Made by a program: the position numbers and the translations under genes. A model generated the notes under the pieces. The model was given only the letters and a program-made list of their open reading frames with translations, searched no databases and was not told the origin of the DNA. DNA of 53,864 bases from Methylobacterium sp. (GTDB lineage: Bacteria; Pseudomonadota; Alphaproteobacteria; Rhizobiales; Beijerinckiaceae), in assembly GCA_013823325.1 (NCBI GenBank), contig PNLY01000028.1, forward strand, positions 1-53,864, read 5' to 3'. Below, piece by piece: positions 8,278 to 18,017 of the stretch (position 1 is its first letter; each line of letters begins with the position of its first letter).

Positions 8278-9042
8278 ATGCAGCTCAAACTCCTGCGCAA
8301 CGCCCTGCTCAAGCTGAGCTATGCCGGCAAGACCCTGCTGATCGATCCCGATCTCGGCGAGAAGCTCAGCCGCCGCTCGATCGCCGGCAAGTCGCAGAAC
8401 CCCATGGTCGACCTGCCAGAGCCGATTGAGGAGATCCTCGCCGGCGTCGACCATGTCATCGTCTCGCATCTGCACGCCGACCATTTCGACGAGGTCGCGA
8501 AGGCGCGTATCCCGAAGGACATCCCGCTGATCTGCCAGCCCGGCAACGAGGAGGCGATCCGGGCGGCCGGCTTCACCAATGTCGAGCCGCTCGACCATTT
8601 CGTCCGCATCGGCTCGATCGTGGTCAAGCCGCAGCCGGCGCAGCACGGCACCGGGCCGGTCATCGACGTCATGGGCAAGGTGATGGGCCTGACGCTGGAA
8701 GCGCCGGGCGAGCCTTCAGTCTACTGGTGCGGCGACAGCGTGCTCTATCCGCCGCTGCAGGAAGCCGTCGCGAAGGCCGAGCCCGACGTGATCGTCACCC
8801 ATTCCTGCGGCGCGCTCTGGGACGGTACGCTGATCGTGATGGATGCGCAGCAGACGCTCGACCTTGCAGAGCAGGCGCCGCGCGCGACCATCGTCGCAGT
8901 CCATATGGAAGCGCTCGACCATGCCAGCATCAGCCGGCCGGCGCTGCGGGAGGCGGCCGAAGCCCGCGGCATCGGCCGCGACCGGTTGCTGATCCCGGCC
9001 GATGGCGAGACGATCGAATTGAAGGGGCCGGTGCCCGCCTGA
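8278..9042 (+). CDS. MBL-fold metal-dependent hydrolase (UlaG/L-ascorbate-6-P lactonase-like group)
   Basis: A 254-residue metallo-beta-lactamase-fold protein with the dinuclear metal motif HLHADHFD at residues 64-71 and downstream ligands in 'YWCGDSVLY', 'VTHSCGALWDG' and 'VAVHMEALDHAS'. It lacks a signal peptide, so it is cytoplasmic. The group includes UlaG-like phospho-lactonases and many uncharacterised hydrolases, and nothing nearby fixes a substrate. It is preceded by a family A repeat and followed convergently by a small exported protein with only eight intervening bases. Confidence 0.85.
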   Translation: MQLKLLRNALLKLSYAGKTLLIDPDLGEKLSRRSIAGKSQNPMVDLPEPIEEILAGVDHVIVSHLHADHFDEVAKARIPKDIPLICQPGNEEAIRAAGFTNVEPLDHFVRIGSIVVKPQPAQHGTGPVIDVMGKVMGLTLEAPGEPSVYWCGDSVLYPPLQEAVAKAEPDVIVTHSCGALWDGTLIVMDAQQTLDLAEQAPRATIVAVHMEALDHASISRPALREAAEARGIGRDRLLIPADGETIELKGPVPA

Positions 9043-9050
9043 GCGAGCGC

Positions 9051-9446
9051 TTATTTGACCCGCTTGGCGTCGACGCCGAAGGAGCGGAAGGTGTTGCGGT
9101 CGATCACCGTCACCGTCGTCGACGAGCTGGAATCGCCGAACTCACTCTTCAGGGACATCTCCAGCACGCACTCTCCGGCGCCGGGACCGGGCCTCGTGGT
9201 CCACTTCCCGGAGGTGACCTGCTCCTCCCACTTGCCCGACTGGTTGACGAAGCGGCGGACGGCCCGGAAGGAGCCGTCGGCATTGTAGGCGTCGAGATTG
9301 TCGACCTTGACCTTCATCGGGCCCATGACGACGTCGCCCTTGGTTGCCCAGCGTCCGGTCAGAGTACCCTGGCAATCGGTGGCGGCAGAGGCGATTCCGG
9401 GTAAGTTCAGAACGGCTGAGATGAGCGGCAGGATGGGGCAGCGCAT
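9051..9446 (-). CDS. Small exported protein of unknown function
   Basis: A 131-residue protein with a Sec-type signal peptide (hydrophobic 'PILPLISAVLNLP', likely cleavage after 'GIASA'). The mature part is a beta-rich domain starting 'TDCQGTLTGRWATKGDVVMG', followed by 'VKVDNLDAYNADGSF' and 'SGKWTTRPGPG'. The two Cys in the mature part could form a disulphide. I do not recognise the family; the layout suggests a small periplasmic beta-barrel or lipocalin-like fold. ATG 9446 is chosen because GGAG lies 6 bases upstream. It ends eight bases from the convergent MBL gene. Confidence 0.75.
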   Translation of the reverse strand: MRCPILPLISAVLNLPGIASAATDCQGTLTGRWATKGDVVMGPMKVKVDNLDAYNADGSFRAVRRFVNQSGKWEEQVTSGKWTTRPGPGAGECVLEMSLKSEFGDSSSSTTVTVIDRNTFRSFGVDAKRVK

Positions 9447-9533
9447 GACGATCTCCGGAGAGCGGTGCAGGTATCTCTGCACCGATCCTTGCTCCGGAAG
9501 CGCCCGATCGCGTCCTCCATTCGAAGGAGCCCT

Positions 9534-11063
9534 CTACCCCCCCGCCTTCAACTGTTTGGCGTAGATGTCCTTGTATTGCTCGCGCAGCAGGTTCTTCTGG
9601 ACCTTGCCCATGGTGTTGCGCGGCAGGTCGGCGACGACGAAGACCTGCTTGGGCTGCTTGAACTTGGCGAGACGCTGCTCCAGCGCCTTGGCGATGCCGG
9701 CGGCGCTGACCTCGGCGCCGGGCTTGGCCACCACCACGGCAGTGACGCCCTCGCCGAAATCCGGATGCGGGCAGCCGATCACGGCGCTTTCGATCACGCC
9801 CGGCATCTCGTCGATCTCGGCCTCGACCTCCTTGGGGTAGACGTTGTAGCCGCCGGTGATGATCAGGTCCTTGCCGCGCCCGACGATGTGGACATAGCCG
9901 GCCGGGTCGATCTTGCCGAGGTCGCCGGTGATGAAGAAGCCGTCGGCCCTGAACTCGGCCTTGGTCTTCTCGGGATTGCGCCAATAGCCCTTGAAGACGT
10001 TGGGGCCCTTGACCTCGATCATGCCGATCTCGTCGCGGGCGAGCTCCTTGCCGCTCTCCGGATCGGTGACGCGGGCCGAGACGCCCGGCAGGGGGAAGCC
10101 GACCGTGCCCGCCACCCGGTCCCCGTCATAGGGATTCGAGGTGTTCATGTTGGTCTCGGTCATGCCGTAGCGTTCGAGAATGGCGTGGCCGGTGCGCTCG
10201 CGCCATTCGCGATGGGTCTCGGCCAGCAGCGGCGCCGAGCCGGAGACGAAGAGGCGCATATGCTTCACCGCCTCCTTCGACAGCCGTTGGTCCTGGAGCA
10301 GACGAACATAGAAGGTCGGCACGCCCATCATGCTGGTCGCCTTGGGCAGGTACTTGAACACCTGCTCGGGATCGAACTTCGGCAGCAGGATCATCGAGGC
10401 GCCGGCGAGCAGGATCGTGTTGGTTGCGACGAAGAGGCCGTGAGTGTGGAAGATCGGCAGCGCATGCAGGAGCACGTCGCCCTTGGTGAAGCGCCAGTAG
10501 TCGACCAGCGACAAGGCATTCGAGGCGAGGTTGTCATGGCTGAGCATGGCGCCCTTGGAGCGCCCGGTCGTGCCGGAGGTGTAGAGGATGGCGGCGAGAT
10601 CGTCGGCGCCGCGCGCGACATCCGCGAACTCAGCCGAGGCGGCATTGACCTTGTCGAGCAGGCTGCCGGCACCGACACCGAGGGTCTCGAGCTTCGCGCC
10701 TGCCTTCTCGGCGAAGGGCTTCAGCGCCTCCGCCTTGGCGGGATCGCAGACGAAGACGGAAGGCTCGGCATCGCCGAGGAAATACTCGATCTCGGCCGGG
10801 GTATAGGCGGTGTTGAGCGGCAGGAAGATCGCCCCGGCCCGGACCGTGCCGAGATAGAGCATCAGCGCCTCGATGCTCTTCTCGACCTGGACGGCGACGC
10901 GGTCGCCCGGCTTCACGCCGAGCGCCACCAGCGCATTGGCGAAGCGGGCGGAGACCGCGACCATGTCGGCATAGGAATAGGCCCGGCCGTCGTCGAGAAA
11001 CGCGAAGGGCGCAGTCGGCGCCGGCATGCGGGCCTTGATCAGGTCGAACAGATGATTGCCCAT
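9534..11063 (-). CDS. matB: Malonyl-CoA synthetase (malonate-CoA ligase)
   Basis: A 509-residue acyl-CoA synthetase of the ANL superfamily. It has the P-loop-like YTSGTTGRSKG at residues 161-171, the adenylate motif ERYGMTETNM near 290 and the C-terminal catalytic-lysine region 'NTMGKVQK'. Overall similarity and coupling to malonyl-CoA decarboxylase point to MatB, which converts malonate, ATP and CoA to malonyl-CoA. It is the last gene of a long minus-strand operon and starts 37 bases after matA. Methylmalonate is often an alternative substrate in this family. Confidence 0.92.
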   Translation of the reverse strand: MGNHLFDLIKARMPAPTAPFAFLDDGRAYSYADMVAVSARFANALVALGVKPGDRVAVQVEKSIEALMLYLGTVRAGAIFLPLNTAYTPAEIEYFLGDAEPSVFVCDPAKAEALKPFAEKAGAKLETLGVGAGSLLDKVNAASAEFADVARGADDLAAILYTSGTTGRSKGAMLSHDNLASNALSLVDYWRFTKGDVLLHALPIFHTHGLFVATNTILLAGASMILLPKFDPEQVFKYLPKATSMMGVPTFYVRLLQDQRLSKEAVKHMRLFVSGSAPLLAETHREWRERTGHAILERYGMTETNMNTSNPYDGDRVAGTVGFPLPGVSARVTDPESGKELARDEIGMIEVKGPNVFKGYWRNPEKTKAEFRADGFFITGDLGKIDPAGYVHIVGRGKDLIITGGYNVYPKEVEAEIDEMPGVIESAVIGCPHPDFGEGVTAVVVAKPGAEVSAAGIAKALEQRLAKFKQPKQVFVVADLPRNTMGKVQKNLLREQYKDIYAKQLKAGG

Positions 11064-11100
11064 GATTTCGGGTCCTTTCAGGCGTTTCCGTTGTCTGTGG

Positions 11101-12429
11101 TCACTTGATGGCCGGCCGCAACTGCTTCTTCACCGAGGAGGAGGCGACGACGGTGTTGCGGGTGGCGAAGGCTTCGTGATTGGCCTCGATATCGGCGAGC
11201 TCGTAACGGTAGTTGACCATCACGCCGTGCGACTCGCTGAGGCCGCGGTCGGAGAGATTGCCGCCGACATTGATGCGCTCCAGCCGCGCGCCATTGCCGA
11301 GATGGAAGCGTGCGACCGGGTCGATCACGCGGCCCGAAGACGTCCTCGCCCGCAGCATGTACTGCGCCATCATCTGGCCGAGCAGCTTGTCGCGACGGGC
11401 GCGGGTGACCTCGTCCTGCGCCGCGACCTCGGCCGGAGCCTGCATCAGCAGCGCCGCTTCCTCATTAGTCAGGCCGAGTTCGGCCGGCTCCGCCAGCGCC
11501 GGCCCGAGCCAGCGCGCGAAGCCGGGGACCGGCGAGAGCGTAACGAAGACGTCGAGCCCGGGCAGCTCGCGCTTCAGATCCTCGGCGACCTGCTTGATCA
11601 GGAAATTGCCAAAAGAGATGCCGCGCAGGCCCTCCTGGCAATTCGAGATTGAATAGAACACCGCGGTGGTCGCCGAAGACGCCGGCAGCACCTCGCGGTC
11701 CTCGCTCAGCACGTCGACGATCCGGCTCGGGCTCTCGCTGGTCAGCGCCACCTCGACGAAGATCAGCGGCTCGTCGATCAGCTGGGGATGGAAGAAGGCA
11801 AAGCAGCGCCGGTCGGCCGGCTCGAGCCGGCGGCGCAGATCGTCCCAGTCCTTGATGGCATGGACCGCCTCGTAGCGGATGATCTTCTCCAGCACATTGG
11901 CCGGCGTGGTCCAGTCGATCCGGCGCAGCACCAGGAAGCCGCGATTGAACCAGGAACCGAAAAGGTGCCGGAAATCGGCATCGACCGCCTTGAGCTCAGG
12001 CTCCTGCTTCATCGCCTCGAACAGGCTCTCGCGCATGCGCACCAGCACATGCGTGCCGCCGGGCGCGAGATTGAGCCGGCGGAACAGCTCCTGCCGGCGC
12101 GGCTCCGAGGCGAGATGGAGCTGTCCGATCGCCTCGGCGTCGGGATTGTCGCGATAGCGCTCAAGCGCAGCGTCGAGCCGTTCGCGATCAGGGCCGAAGC
12201 GCTCCTGCAGCAGGCGGAAGAAGGCGAGCCGGCCGGCCTCGTCGAGCTGCTCCCAATCATCGAGAACCGCCTGCGCCAGCGCCATGCCCGAGGCCTCGCC
12301 CCTCCCCGAGAGCAGATCCTCGCAGAGCTTGTCGAGCGGCCGGCGGCGATTCGAGGCGAAGCGCTCGAAATTGATCAGCGCCCGGCCGCGATCGGCGACG
12401 CTGGTCAGGAGATCGCCAAGAAACGCCAT
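11101..12429 (-). CDS. matA: Malonyl-CoA decarboxylase
   Basis: A 442-residue protein of the malonyl-CoA decarboxylase (MCD) family. An N-terminal helical domain (~1-150, 'LFGSWFNRGFLVLRRIDW') is followed by the GNAT-like catalytic domain with 'YSISNCQEGLRGISFGNFL', 'TLSPVPGFARWL' and 'DPVARFHLGNGARLERIN', the last containing the expected catalytic His. It converts malonyl-CoA to acetyl-CoA and CO2, so with MatB it turns malonate into acetyl-CoA. Co-directional with the TRAP transporter genes upstream, as in known mat loci. Symbols matA and mcd are both in use. Confidence 0.93.
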   Translation of the reverse strand: MAFLGDLLTSVADRGRALINFERFASNRRRPLDKLCEDLLSGRGEASGMALAQAVLDDWEQLDEAGRLAFFRLLQERFGPDRERLDAALERYRDNPDAEAIGQLHLASEPRRQELFRRLNLAPGGTHVLVRMRESLFEAMKQEPELKAVDADFRHLFGSWFNRGFLVLRRIDWTTPANVLEKIIRYEAVHAIKDWDDLRRRLEPADRRCFAFFHPQLIDEPLIFVEVALTSESPSRIVDVLSEDREVLPASSATTAVFYSISNCQEGLRGISFGNFLIKQVAEDLKRELPGLDVFVTLSPVPGFARWLGPALAEPAELGLTNEEAALLMQAPAEVAAQDEVTRARRDKLLGQMMAQYMLRARTSSGRVIDPVARFHLGNGARLERINVGGNLSDRGLSESHGVMVNYRYELADIEANHEAFATRNTVVASSSVKKQLRPAIK

Positions 12430-12512
12430 CTGAACCCCCGAAAGCCTGCTACCAGCGCCATCCTATACGAGTTTGCCGCAGTGCAAACGCGCAGCGCCGC
12501 GACACGAGCGCG

Positions 12513-13778
12513 CTACTTCAGCAGCGCCCAGGCCTTGAGGAAGAAATCGGGCGCGCCGAAATTCCCCGACTTCAGCGCCACCACCATGTCCGGGCCGTCG
12601 ACGACGCGGGTCCAGGGCACGCCGGGATCGATCTCCGGGCCGATCTCGAGCGTGCGAACGGCAAGGCCCTGCACGACCGCACCGGAGGTCTCGCCGCCGG
12701 CCACCAGGAGGCGGGTGACGCCGCCCGCATGCAGCAGCCGCGCAACCTCGGCGAAAGCATGCTCGACGATCTCGCCGGCCTTGTCGCGGCCGAGCTTGTC
12801 CTGCACCGACGCGACCTCGGCCGGGTCGTCACTGGAATAGACAAGGAAGGGCTTGTCCGCCGGCTGCGCCAGGGCCCATTCCGCCAGGTCCTTCGCCGTC
12901 TGCTGGCCGCCGGCCAGCGCCAGGGGATCGACCTTCAGCGCCGGGATACCGACCGCGAGCGCCGCCTTGATCTGGCCGCGCGTCGCGGTCGAGCAGCTGC
13001 CGGAGATGATGCCGGCGCGGCCGGCCGGCGCGGCCAGATGCGTCGCGGTCTCGCGCCAGGGCAGCAGCCCCGCCTTGCGGAAGTTCTCGGGCAGGCCCAT
13101 GGCGATGCCGGAGCCGCCGGTGAGCAGGACATGGTCCGAAATCGCCTCGCCGAGCACCATCAGATGGCCATTGTCGAGCGCGTCGGTGACGACATAGCGC
13201 ACGCCGTCCGCCGCCAGTTCGGCCAGGCGCTTGCGCACGGCGGCGGCGCCCTGGTTGACGGAAGCATAAGAGGCGAGCCCGACCTTGTGTGCGGTCTGCG
13301 CGCCCATCAGCCGCATCAGGTTGGAGTCCCGCATCGGCGTCAGCGGGTGGTCCTTCATCGAGCTCTCATGCAGCGGCACCTCGCCGACGAAGAGATAGCC
13401 CTGGAAGATCGAGCGGCCATTGGCCGGGAAGGCCGGGCAGACGATCGCCTGATGGGCGTTGAGGCGCTGCATCAGCGCGTCCGCCACCGGGCCGATATTG
13501 CCCGTGGCCGTCGAGTCAAAGGTCGAGCAGTATTTGAACAGGATTTGCCGCGCACCGGCCGCGAGCAGCGCCTCGCAGGCCGCCAGCGAATCCGCCACGG
13601 CCTCGGCGACAGGATTGGTGCGCGACTTCAGCGCGACGACGACAGCGTCGGCCTCGGGCAACTTCGCGCCAGCGGCAGGCGCACCGATGACCTGGACCGT
13701 GCGCATCCCGGCGCGGTTCAGCATCAGGGCGACGTCGGTCGCGCCCGTCATGTCGTCGGCAATCACACCCAGCAGCAT
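12513..13778 (-). CDS. Four-carbon acid sugar kinase family protein (OtnK/DUF1537)
   Basis: A 421-residue protein with the two DUF1537-family domains. The N-terminal part has 'VIADDMTGATDVALML' and 'YCSTFDSTATGNIGPVADAL'. The C-terminal nucleotide-binding part has 'ISGSCSTATRGQI' and 'VAGGETSGAVVQGL'. OtnK enzymes phosphorylate 3-oxo-tetronates, which OtnC then decarboxylates. No OtnC aldolase or OtnI isomerase is in the window, so its substrate and partner here are unclear. Start ATG 13778 has AAGG 8 bases upstream; a longer frame extends further but is unsupported. It lies between matA and the CoA transferase in the operon. Confidence 0.88.
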   Translation of the reverse strand: MLLGVIADDMTGATDVALMLNRAGMRTVQVIGAPAAGAKLPEADAVVVALKSRTNPVAEAVADSLAACEALLAAGARQILFKYCSTFDSTATGNIGPVADALMQRLNAHQAIVCPAFPANGRSIFQGYLFVGEVPLHESSMKDHPLTPMRDSNLMRLMGAQTAHKVGLASYASVNQGAAAVRKRLAELAADGVRYVVTDALDNGHLMVLGEAISDHVLLTGGSGIAMGLPENFRKAGLLPWRETATHLAAPAGRAGIISGSCSTATRGQIKAALAVGIPALKVDPLALAGGQQTAKDLAEWALAQPADKPFLVYSSDDPAEVASVQDKLGRDKAGEIVEHAFAEVARLLHAGGVTRLLVAGGETSGAVVQGLAVRTLEIGPEIDPGVPWTRVVDGPDMVVALKSGNFGAPDFFLKAWALLK

Positions 13779-13915
13779 CGTCAGACCTTTCCTTGGCGCA
13801 CCGCCACGACCCTGTGCGCGGTACCCGGCAAGATCTTGCATACCAGAATCGGTGCAGACGGCGACAGCCCCGCGTCGCGCCGCCGCCATGCAGATGCGGG
13901 CTAGGACGGGTCAGC

Positions 13916-15052
13916 TCAACGGCTGGGGTCGCTGCCGACGAGCTCGGCCGTATGCTCGCCCAAGCGCGGCGGCGGACGGCGGACATGGCAGGCGCGGTCC
14001 CTCAGCTTGATCGGGAAGCCGACCATACGAACCGTGCCGTGGCCGGGCGTCGGCACGTCGATCGCCATCTGCTGCGCCTCGATCTGGGGATCCGAGAAGA
14101 CGCCGCCGAGATCGTAGATCGGGCCGCAAGGCACGCCGGCAGCGTTGAGCCGCTCGATCCACTCGGCCGAGTCGCGCTCCCGCAGCTTCTCCTCGACCAG
14201 CTGTTGCAGCAGCGCGCGATGCTTCACCCGGCGAAAGTTATCGGCGAATTCGGGGTTGCTCTTGGCTTCCGGCAGGCCGAGTGCATCCATCAGGCGGCCG
14301 AAGAAGGTGTTGTCGCTGGGCGCGATCGCGATCTGGCCGTCGCGGGTCTTGAACAGGCCGTAGGGCGAAGCGATGGGGTGGTCGTTGCCGGTCTTGGGCA
14401 GCACTTCGCCCGTCGCGAAGTAATGCGAGGCGGTATAGGCGAGCAGGCTGACCATCGAATTGGTCAGGCTGACGTCGACCTTCTCGGCCCCGCCATTGCG
14501 CTCGCGGCCGAGCAGGGCGGCGGTGACGCCGAGCGCGCCATAGAGGCCGCAGACCAGATCGCTGATCGGCAAGCCCGAGCGCAGCGGCGGATCGTCCTTG
14601 GCACCGTTGACGCTCATGAAGCCGCTCATCGCCTGGGCGATGAAATCGAAGGCCGGCCGGTCGCGATAGGGGCCATCGGCGCCGAAGCCGGTGATCGAGC
14701 AGGCGACGATGCCCGGCCGGATCAGCTGCAGACGCTCCTCGCCGAAGCCGAGTCTGGCCATCACGCCGGGCCGGAAATTGTCGATCACGGCATCGGCCGT
14801 GGCGAGCAGCTGCTCCAGGCCGCGCTTGCCGTCCTCGGTCTTCAGGTCGAGCACGACCGAGCGCTTGTTGCGGTTGAAGGAGGCGTAATACCAGCTCAGC
14901 CCGTCGCGGCCGGATCCTTGCGTGCGGAGCGGATCGCCCTCGGGCGGCTCGACCTTGATCACGTCGGCGCCCAGATCCGCCAGCAGCATCGTGCAGAACG
15001 GGCCGGAGATGACGCGCGTGAGATCGACGATTCTTAGGCCGGTCAACGGCAT
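13916..15052 (-). CDS. Family III CoA transferase (CaiB/BaiF)
   Basis: A 378-residue CoA transferase. The N-terminal 'LRIVDLTRVISGPFCTMLLADLGADVIKVE' pattern, read in parts, is the family signature; the likely catalytic Asp is residue 136 in 'RPAFDFIAQ'. Family III enzymes transfer CoA between carboxylic acids without ATP. The gene begins 18 bases after the TRAP large permease gene, so it probably activates the acid imported by that transporter. Together with malonyl-CoA genes and an HMG-CoA lyase-like enzyme it points to a di- or hydroxy-carboxylic acid. The exact donor and acceptor are not visible. Confidence 0.92.
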   Translation of the reverse strand: MPLTGLRIVDLTRVISGPFCTMLLADLGADVIKVEPPEGDPLRTQGSGRDGLSWYYASFNRNKRSVVLDLKTEDGKRGLEQLLATADAVIDNFRPGVMARLGFGEERLQLIRPGIVACSITGFGADGPYRDRPAFDFIAQAMSGFMSVNGAKDDPPLRSGLPISDLVCGLYGALGVTAALLGRERNGGAEKVDVSLTNSMVSLLAYTASHYFATGEVLPKTGNDHPIASPYGLFKTRDGQIAIAPSDNTFFGRLMDALGLPEAKSNPEFADNFRRVKHRALLQQLVEEKLRERDSAEWIERLNAAGVPCGPIYDLGGVFSDPQIEAQQMAIDVPTPGHGTVRMVGFPIKLRDRACHVRRPPPRLGEHTAELVGSDPSR

Positions 15053-15070
15053 TATGCAGCCTCTTGCGGA

Positions 15071-16345
15071 TCAGAAGGAATTCGGCAGCCAGGTGACGAT
15101 GCCGGGGAAAACGGAGATCAGCACCAGCACCAGCAAGGACCAGCCGAGGAAGGGCAGGAGCTGGACGGCGATGGGCCAGAGCGGGACGCGGCCGACCGCG
15201 CCGGTGACGAAGAGCAGCAGGCCGATCGGCGGATGCAGCATGCCGATCATCAGGTTCAGCACGACGATCATAGCGAACTGGATCGGGTCGAGGCCGAGCT
15301 GCGCCTGGATCGGCAGCAGGGTCGGCACGAACATGACCAGCGCCGGCAGCGGCTCCAGGATCATCCCGACCACGAACAGCATGAGGTTGACGATCAGCAG
15401 GATCACCAGGGGATCGCTCGAGAGCGACAGGATGCCCTGCGAGATGCGCGTGGCGATGTGCGATTCGTTGAGCAGCCAGGAGAAGGGGCCGGCCGCCGCC
15501 AGCAGGAACAGGATGACCGCCGAGGTCTTGCCCGCGGCGAGGAAGACCTCGCCCAGGCTGCGGATCTTCAGGTCGCGATAGATCGCGAGCCCGACGATCA
15601 GCGCGTAGACGCAGATCACTCCGGCGGCTTCGGTTTCCGTGATGAAGCCCGAGCGGATGCCGAGGATGATCAGCACCGGCACCAGCAGGGCCCAGATCGA
15701 ACCGCGCGTGGCGACGGCGCGCTCCCTCCAGGTCGCGGCCTCCTTGGCGGCATAGCCCTCCCGCCGCGCGACCCAGGCGCAGATCGCCATATAGCCGAAG
15801 AAGAGCAGCAGCCCGGGCACGACGCCGGCCAGGAACAGCTTGCCGATCGAGAGATTGGCCATGATCGCGTAGATGATCAGCGGGATCGACGGCGGCAGGA
15901 TCGGCCCGAGCATGGCGCCGGCGGCGATGACGGCAGCGGCGTAGCCGGGCTTGTAGCCCTCCTTCTTCATCGCCGGGATCAGGATGCCGCCGGTCGCCGT
16001 GGCGTCCGCGACGGCCGAGCCCGAGATGCCGGCCATGATCAGGTTGGTCATCAGCGCGACCTGCGAGAGGCTGCCGCGCAGGTGGCCGACCATGGCGGTC
16101 GACCATTCGATCAGGCGGCGCGTGACGCCGCCGCGGTTCATGATCTCGCCGGCCAGGACGAAGAGCGGCACGGTGATCAGCGCGGCGCTGTCGACCCCGG
16201 AGACCACCGTGAGCGGGGCCATGACCAGGTCGATGCCGCCATGCATGAGCATGCCGATCATCGCGGCCAGGATCATGGCGAAGCCGACGTCGAGCCCGGC
16301 GACAAGCAGGCCGAAGAAGACGAGCGTGCTAATGATGATCAGCAT
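15071..16345 (-). CDS. dctM: TRAP transporter large permease DctM
   Basis: A 424-residue membrane protein with 11-12 hydrophobic segments and typical DctM phrases ('VPLFVLAGEIMNRGGVTRRL', 'GISGSAVADATATGG', 'GAMLGPILPPSIPLIIY'). It forms the sodium-coupled translocation subunit with DctQ. Its start overlaps the end of dctQ by 17 bases, and it is followed closely by the CoA transferase gene. The cargo is inferred to be an organic acid metabolised by the operon enzymes. Confidence 0.95.
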   Translation of the reverse strand: MLIIISTLVFFGLLVAGLDVGFAMILAAMIGMLMHGGIDLVMAPLTVVSGVDSAALITVPLFVLAGEIMNRGGVTRRLIEWSTAMVGHLRGSLSQVALMTNLIMAGISGSAVADATATGGILIPAMKKEGYKPGYAAAVIAAGAMLGPILPPSIPLIIYAIMANLSIGKLFLAGVVPGLLLFFGYMAICAWVARREGYAAKEAATWRERAVATRGSIWALLVPVLIILGIRSGFITETEAAGVICVYALIVGLAIYRDLKIRSLGEVFLAAGKTSAVILFLLAAAGPFSWLLNESHIATRISQGILSLSSDPLVILLIVNLMLFVVGMILEPLPALVMFVPTLLPIQAQLGLDPIQFAMIVVLNLMIGMLHPPIGLLLFVTGAVGRVPLWPIAVQLLPFLGWSLLVLVLISVFPGIVTWLPNSF

Positions 16346-16838
16346 GGTCGCTCACCGTGTCGACGCCGAGCCGGCCGCCCAGCAGCGTGTCCGCCATGCG
16401 CAGCAGGAGAAAGATCACCAGCAGGACGAGCCCGGCGAGCAGCGCCCCGTACATGACGTCGTAGTAGAAGGGCGTGCCCATGATCGCCTGGAACGAGCCC
16501 ACCTCCAGCAGCTGCCAACCATTGACCAGCAAGGCGAGCGCGACGAGCAGCATCACCCCGTCCAGGAAGACGCCGGCGACACGCCGGGCCCTCTCCGGCA
16601 GGAAATGCTGGATCACCTCGATCCTGATGTTCATGCGGTCGCGGACGCCAAGCGCGAAGCCGAGGAAGGCCATCCAGACCATGCCGATGCGGGCGATCTG
16701 GTCATGCGCGTCGAACTGCGTCTTCAGCACGTAGCGGTCCGCCACCTGGCCGACGGTGAAGGTCAGCACCACGACGAGCGCCAGCACGACCAGAACCTTG
16801 ACCAGCGTCTCTAGGATACGGACGGGCACGACCAGCAT
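16329..16838 (-). CDS. dctQ: TRAP transporter small permease DctQ
   Basis: A 169-residue protein with four hydrophobic segments and the DctQ pattern 'WMAFLGFALGVRDRMNIRIE'. ATG 16838 is chosen because a very strong GGGGAGGGGG lies upstream. An in-frame ATG at 16904 overlaps the dctP stop (TGATG) and would add 22 hydrophilic residues, so it cannot be excluded. It bridges DctP docking and DctM transport in the inner membrane. Confidence 0.9.
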   Translation of the reverse strand: MLVVPVRILETLVKVLVVLALVVVLTFTVGQVADRYVLKTQFDAHDQIARIGMVWMAFLGFALGVRDRMNIRIEVIQHFLPERARRVAGVFLDGVMLLVALALLVNGWQLLEVGSFQAIMGTPFYYDVMYGALLAGLVLLVIFLLLRMADTLLGGRLGVDTVSDHADHH

Positions 16839-16903
16839 GCGTACCCCCTCCCCGCGGACGGGCGCAGCGATCCGCCCTCCTGCCCCGGCGTCCGAGACAG
16901 CCA

Positions 16904-17920
16904 TCAGGCGCCCTGCAGCGTGCGCAGACGGGCGACCATGCCCTTGGGCCACATCTTGCCGTCGAGCTCGTCCTCGACGCCGGCGACCGCCTTGCGGAAA
17001 GCGTCGCGATCAGGGACGACATAGGTACAGCCGGCCTTCTTCAGGATGTCGATCGCCTCGGTATCGAGCTCCTTGGTCAGTTGGGTGGTGACCTCGCCGG
17101 CGGCCTTCGAGGCCTTGCGGAAGATTTGGCGGTCGGTCTCGTTCAGCCCCTTCCAGAGACGCTCGGAAGCGAAGAAGCCGACGAGCTCGTTGACGTGGTC
17201 GGTCGCCGACCAGAACTTGGCTGCCTCGTGGAAGCGCGGCGGGATCGAGAGATCGAAGCCGTTGTCCTGACCGTCGACCGCGCCGCGCGAGAGCGCGCTG
17301 TAGATCTCCAGCATGCCCATCGGCGTGGACTGGGCGCCGAGCCGGTCGAACGTCGCACGCAGCATCGGGATCGCCGGGATGCGCAAGCGCAGTCCCTTGA
17401 CGTCCTCGGGCTTCATGATCGGCCCGCGCGTGCTCTGGATGGCGCGCGGCGAGCGCTGGCCCCAGGCGCCGAAGACGCGCACGCCCGCAGTCGTCGCCAT
17501 CTTGTCGAACATGCCCAGCAGTTCGGGATCGGTGTTGAGAATCTTCTCGCCCCACTCGCCGTTCTTGAACAGGTAGGGGACGTACAGCACGTTGAACGCC
17601 TCGCCCCCGCGGACGAAGGAGATCGAGGACAGTCCGAAATAGGAGAAATCGACGGTGCCGAGCTGCATCGCCGAGAGCAGCTGGGCGATGTCGCCGAGCT
17701 GGCCGTCGGTGTAAACGGCAACGGTGTAGCGGCCAGCGCTCTCCGCCTCGACAACCTCCTTGAAGCGGTTCAGCGCCTTGTGCCATGGGCTGTTGACCAG
17801 CGCGATGGTCGCGATCTTGAGCTGCTTGGACTGCGCCCGCGCGATGCTGGGCATGCCGGCGGCGCCAGCCCCGCCGAGAAGCGCGCCGCCCATCAGGGTC
17901 CGGCGATCGATCCCGTTCAT
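16904..17920 (-). CDS. dctP: TRAP transporter substrate-binding protein DctP
   Basis: A 338-residue periplasmic solute receptor. The N-terminus 'GIDRRTLMGGALLGG' is Tat-like, with cleavage probably after 'SIARAQ'. The ligand Arg typical of carboxylate-binding DctP proteins is likely in 'KGLRLRIPAIPMLR', and 'AVDGQDNG' matches the family GQE/GQDN segment. It precedes dctQ and dctM in the same operon. Organic acid ligand likely; malonate is attractive because of matA and matB but not proven. Confidence 0.92.
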   Translation of the reverse strand: MNGIDRRTLMGGALLGGAGAAGMPSIARAQSKQLKIATIALVNSPWHKALNRFKEVVEAESAGRYTVAVYTDGQLGDIAQLLSAMQLGTVDFSYFGLSSISFVRGGEAFNVLYVPYLFKNGEWGEKILNTDPELLGMFDKMATTAGVRVFGAWGQRSPRAIQSTRGPIMKPEDVKGLRLRIPAIPMLRATFDRLGAQSTPMGMLEIYSALSRGAVDGQDNGFDLSIPPRFHEAAKFWSATDHVNELVGFFASERLWKGLNETDRQIFRKASKAAGEVTTQLTKELDTEAIDILKKAGCTYVVPDRDAFRKAVAGVEDELDGKMWPKGMVARLRTLQGA

Positions 17921-18017
17921 TGTCTTCCTCCCTCATATCGGCGGGGTTCGTTGCCCCTGTCCCGTTTCTTGCTGTTGGTCTCGTCACGCCCTGCCAGACG
18001 ATGACGACGGCAGGCCC

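Noticed and set aside
14238..16106. Minus-strand open frame spanning the TRAP large permease and CoA transferase
   Set aside because: Out of frame with both; each has a clear family match in another frame with proper start and overlap.
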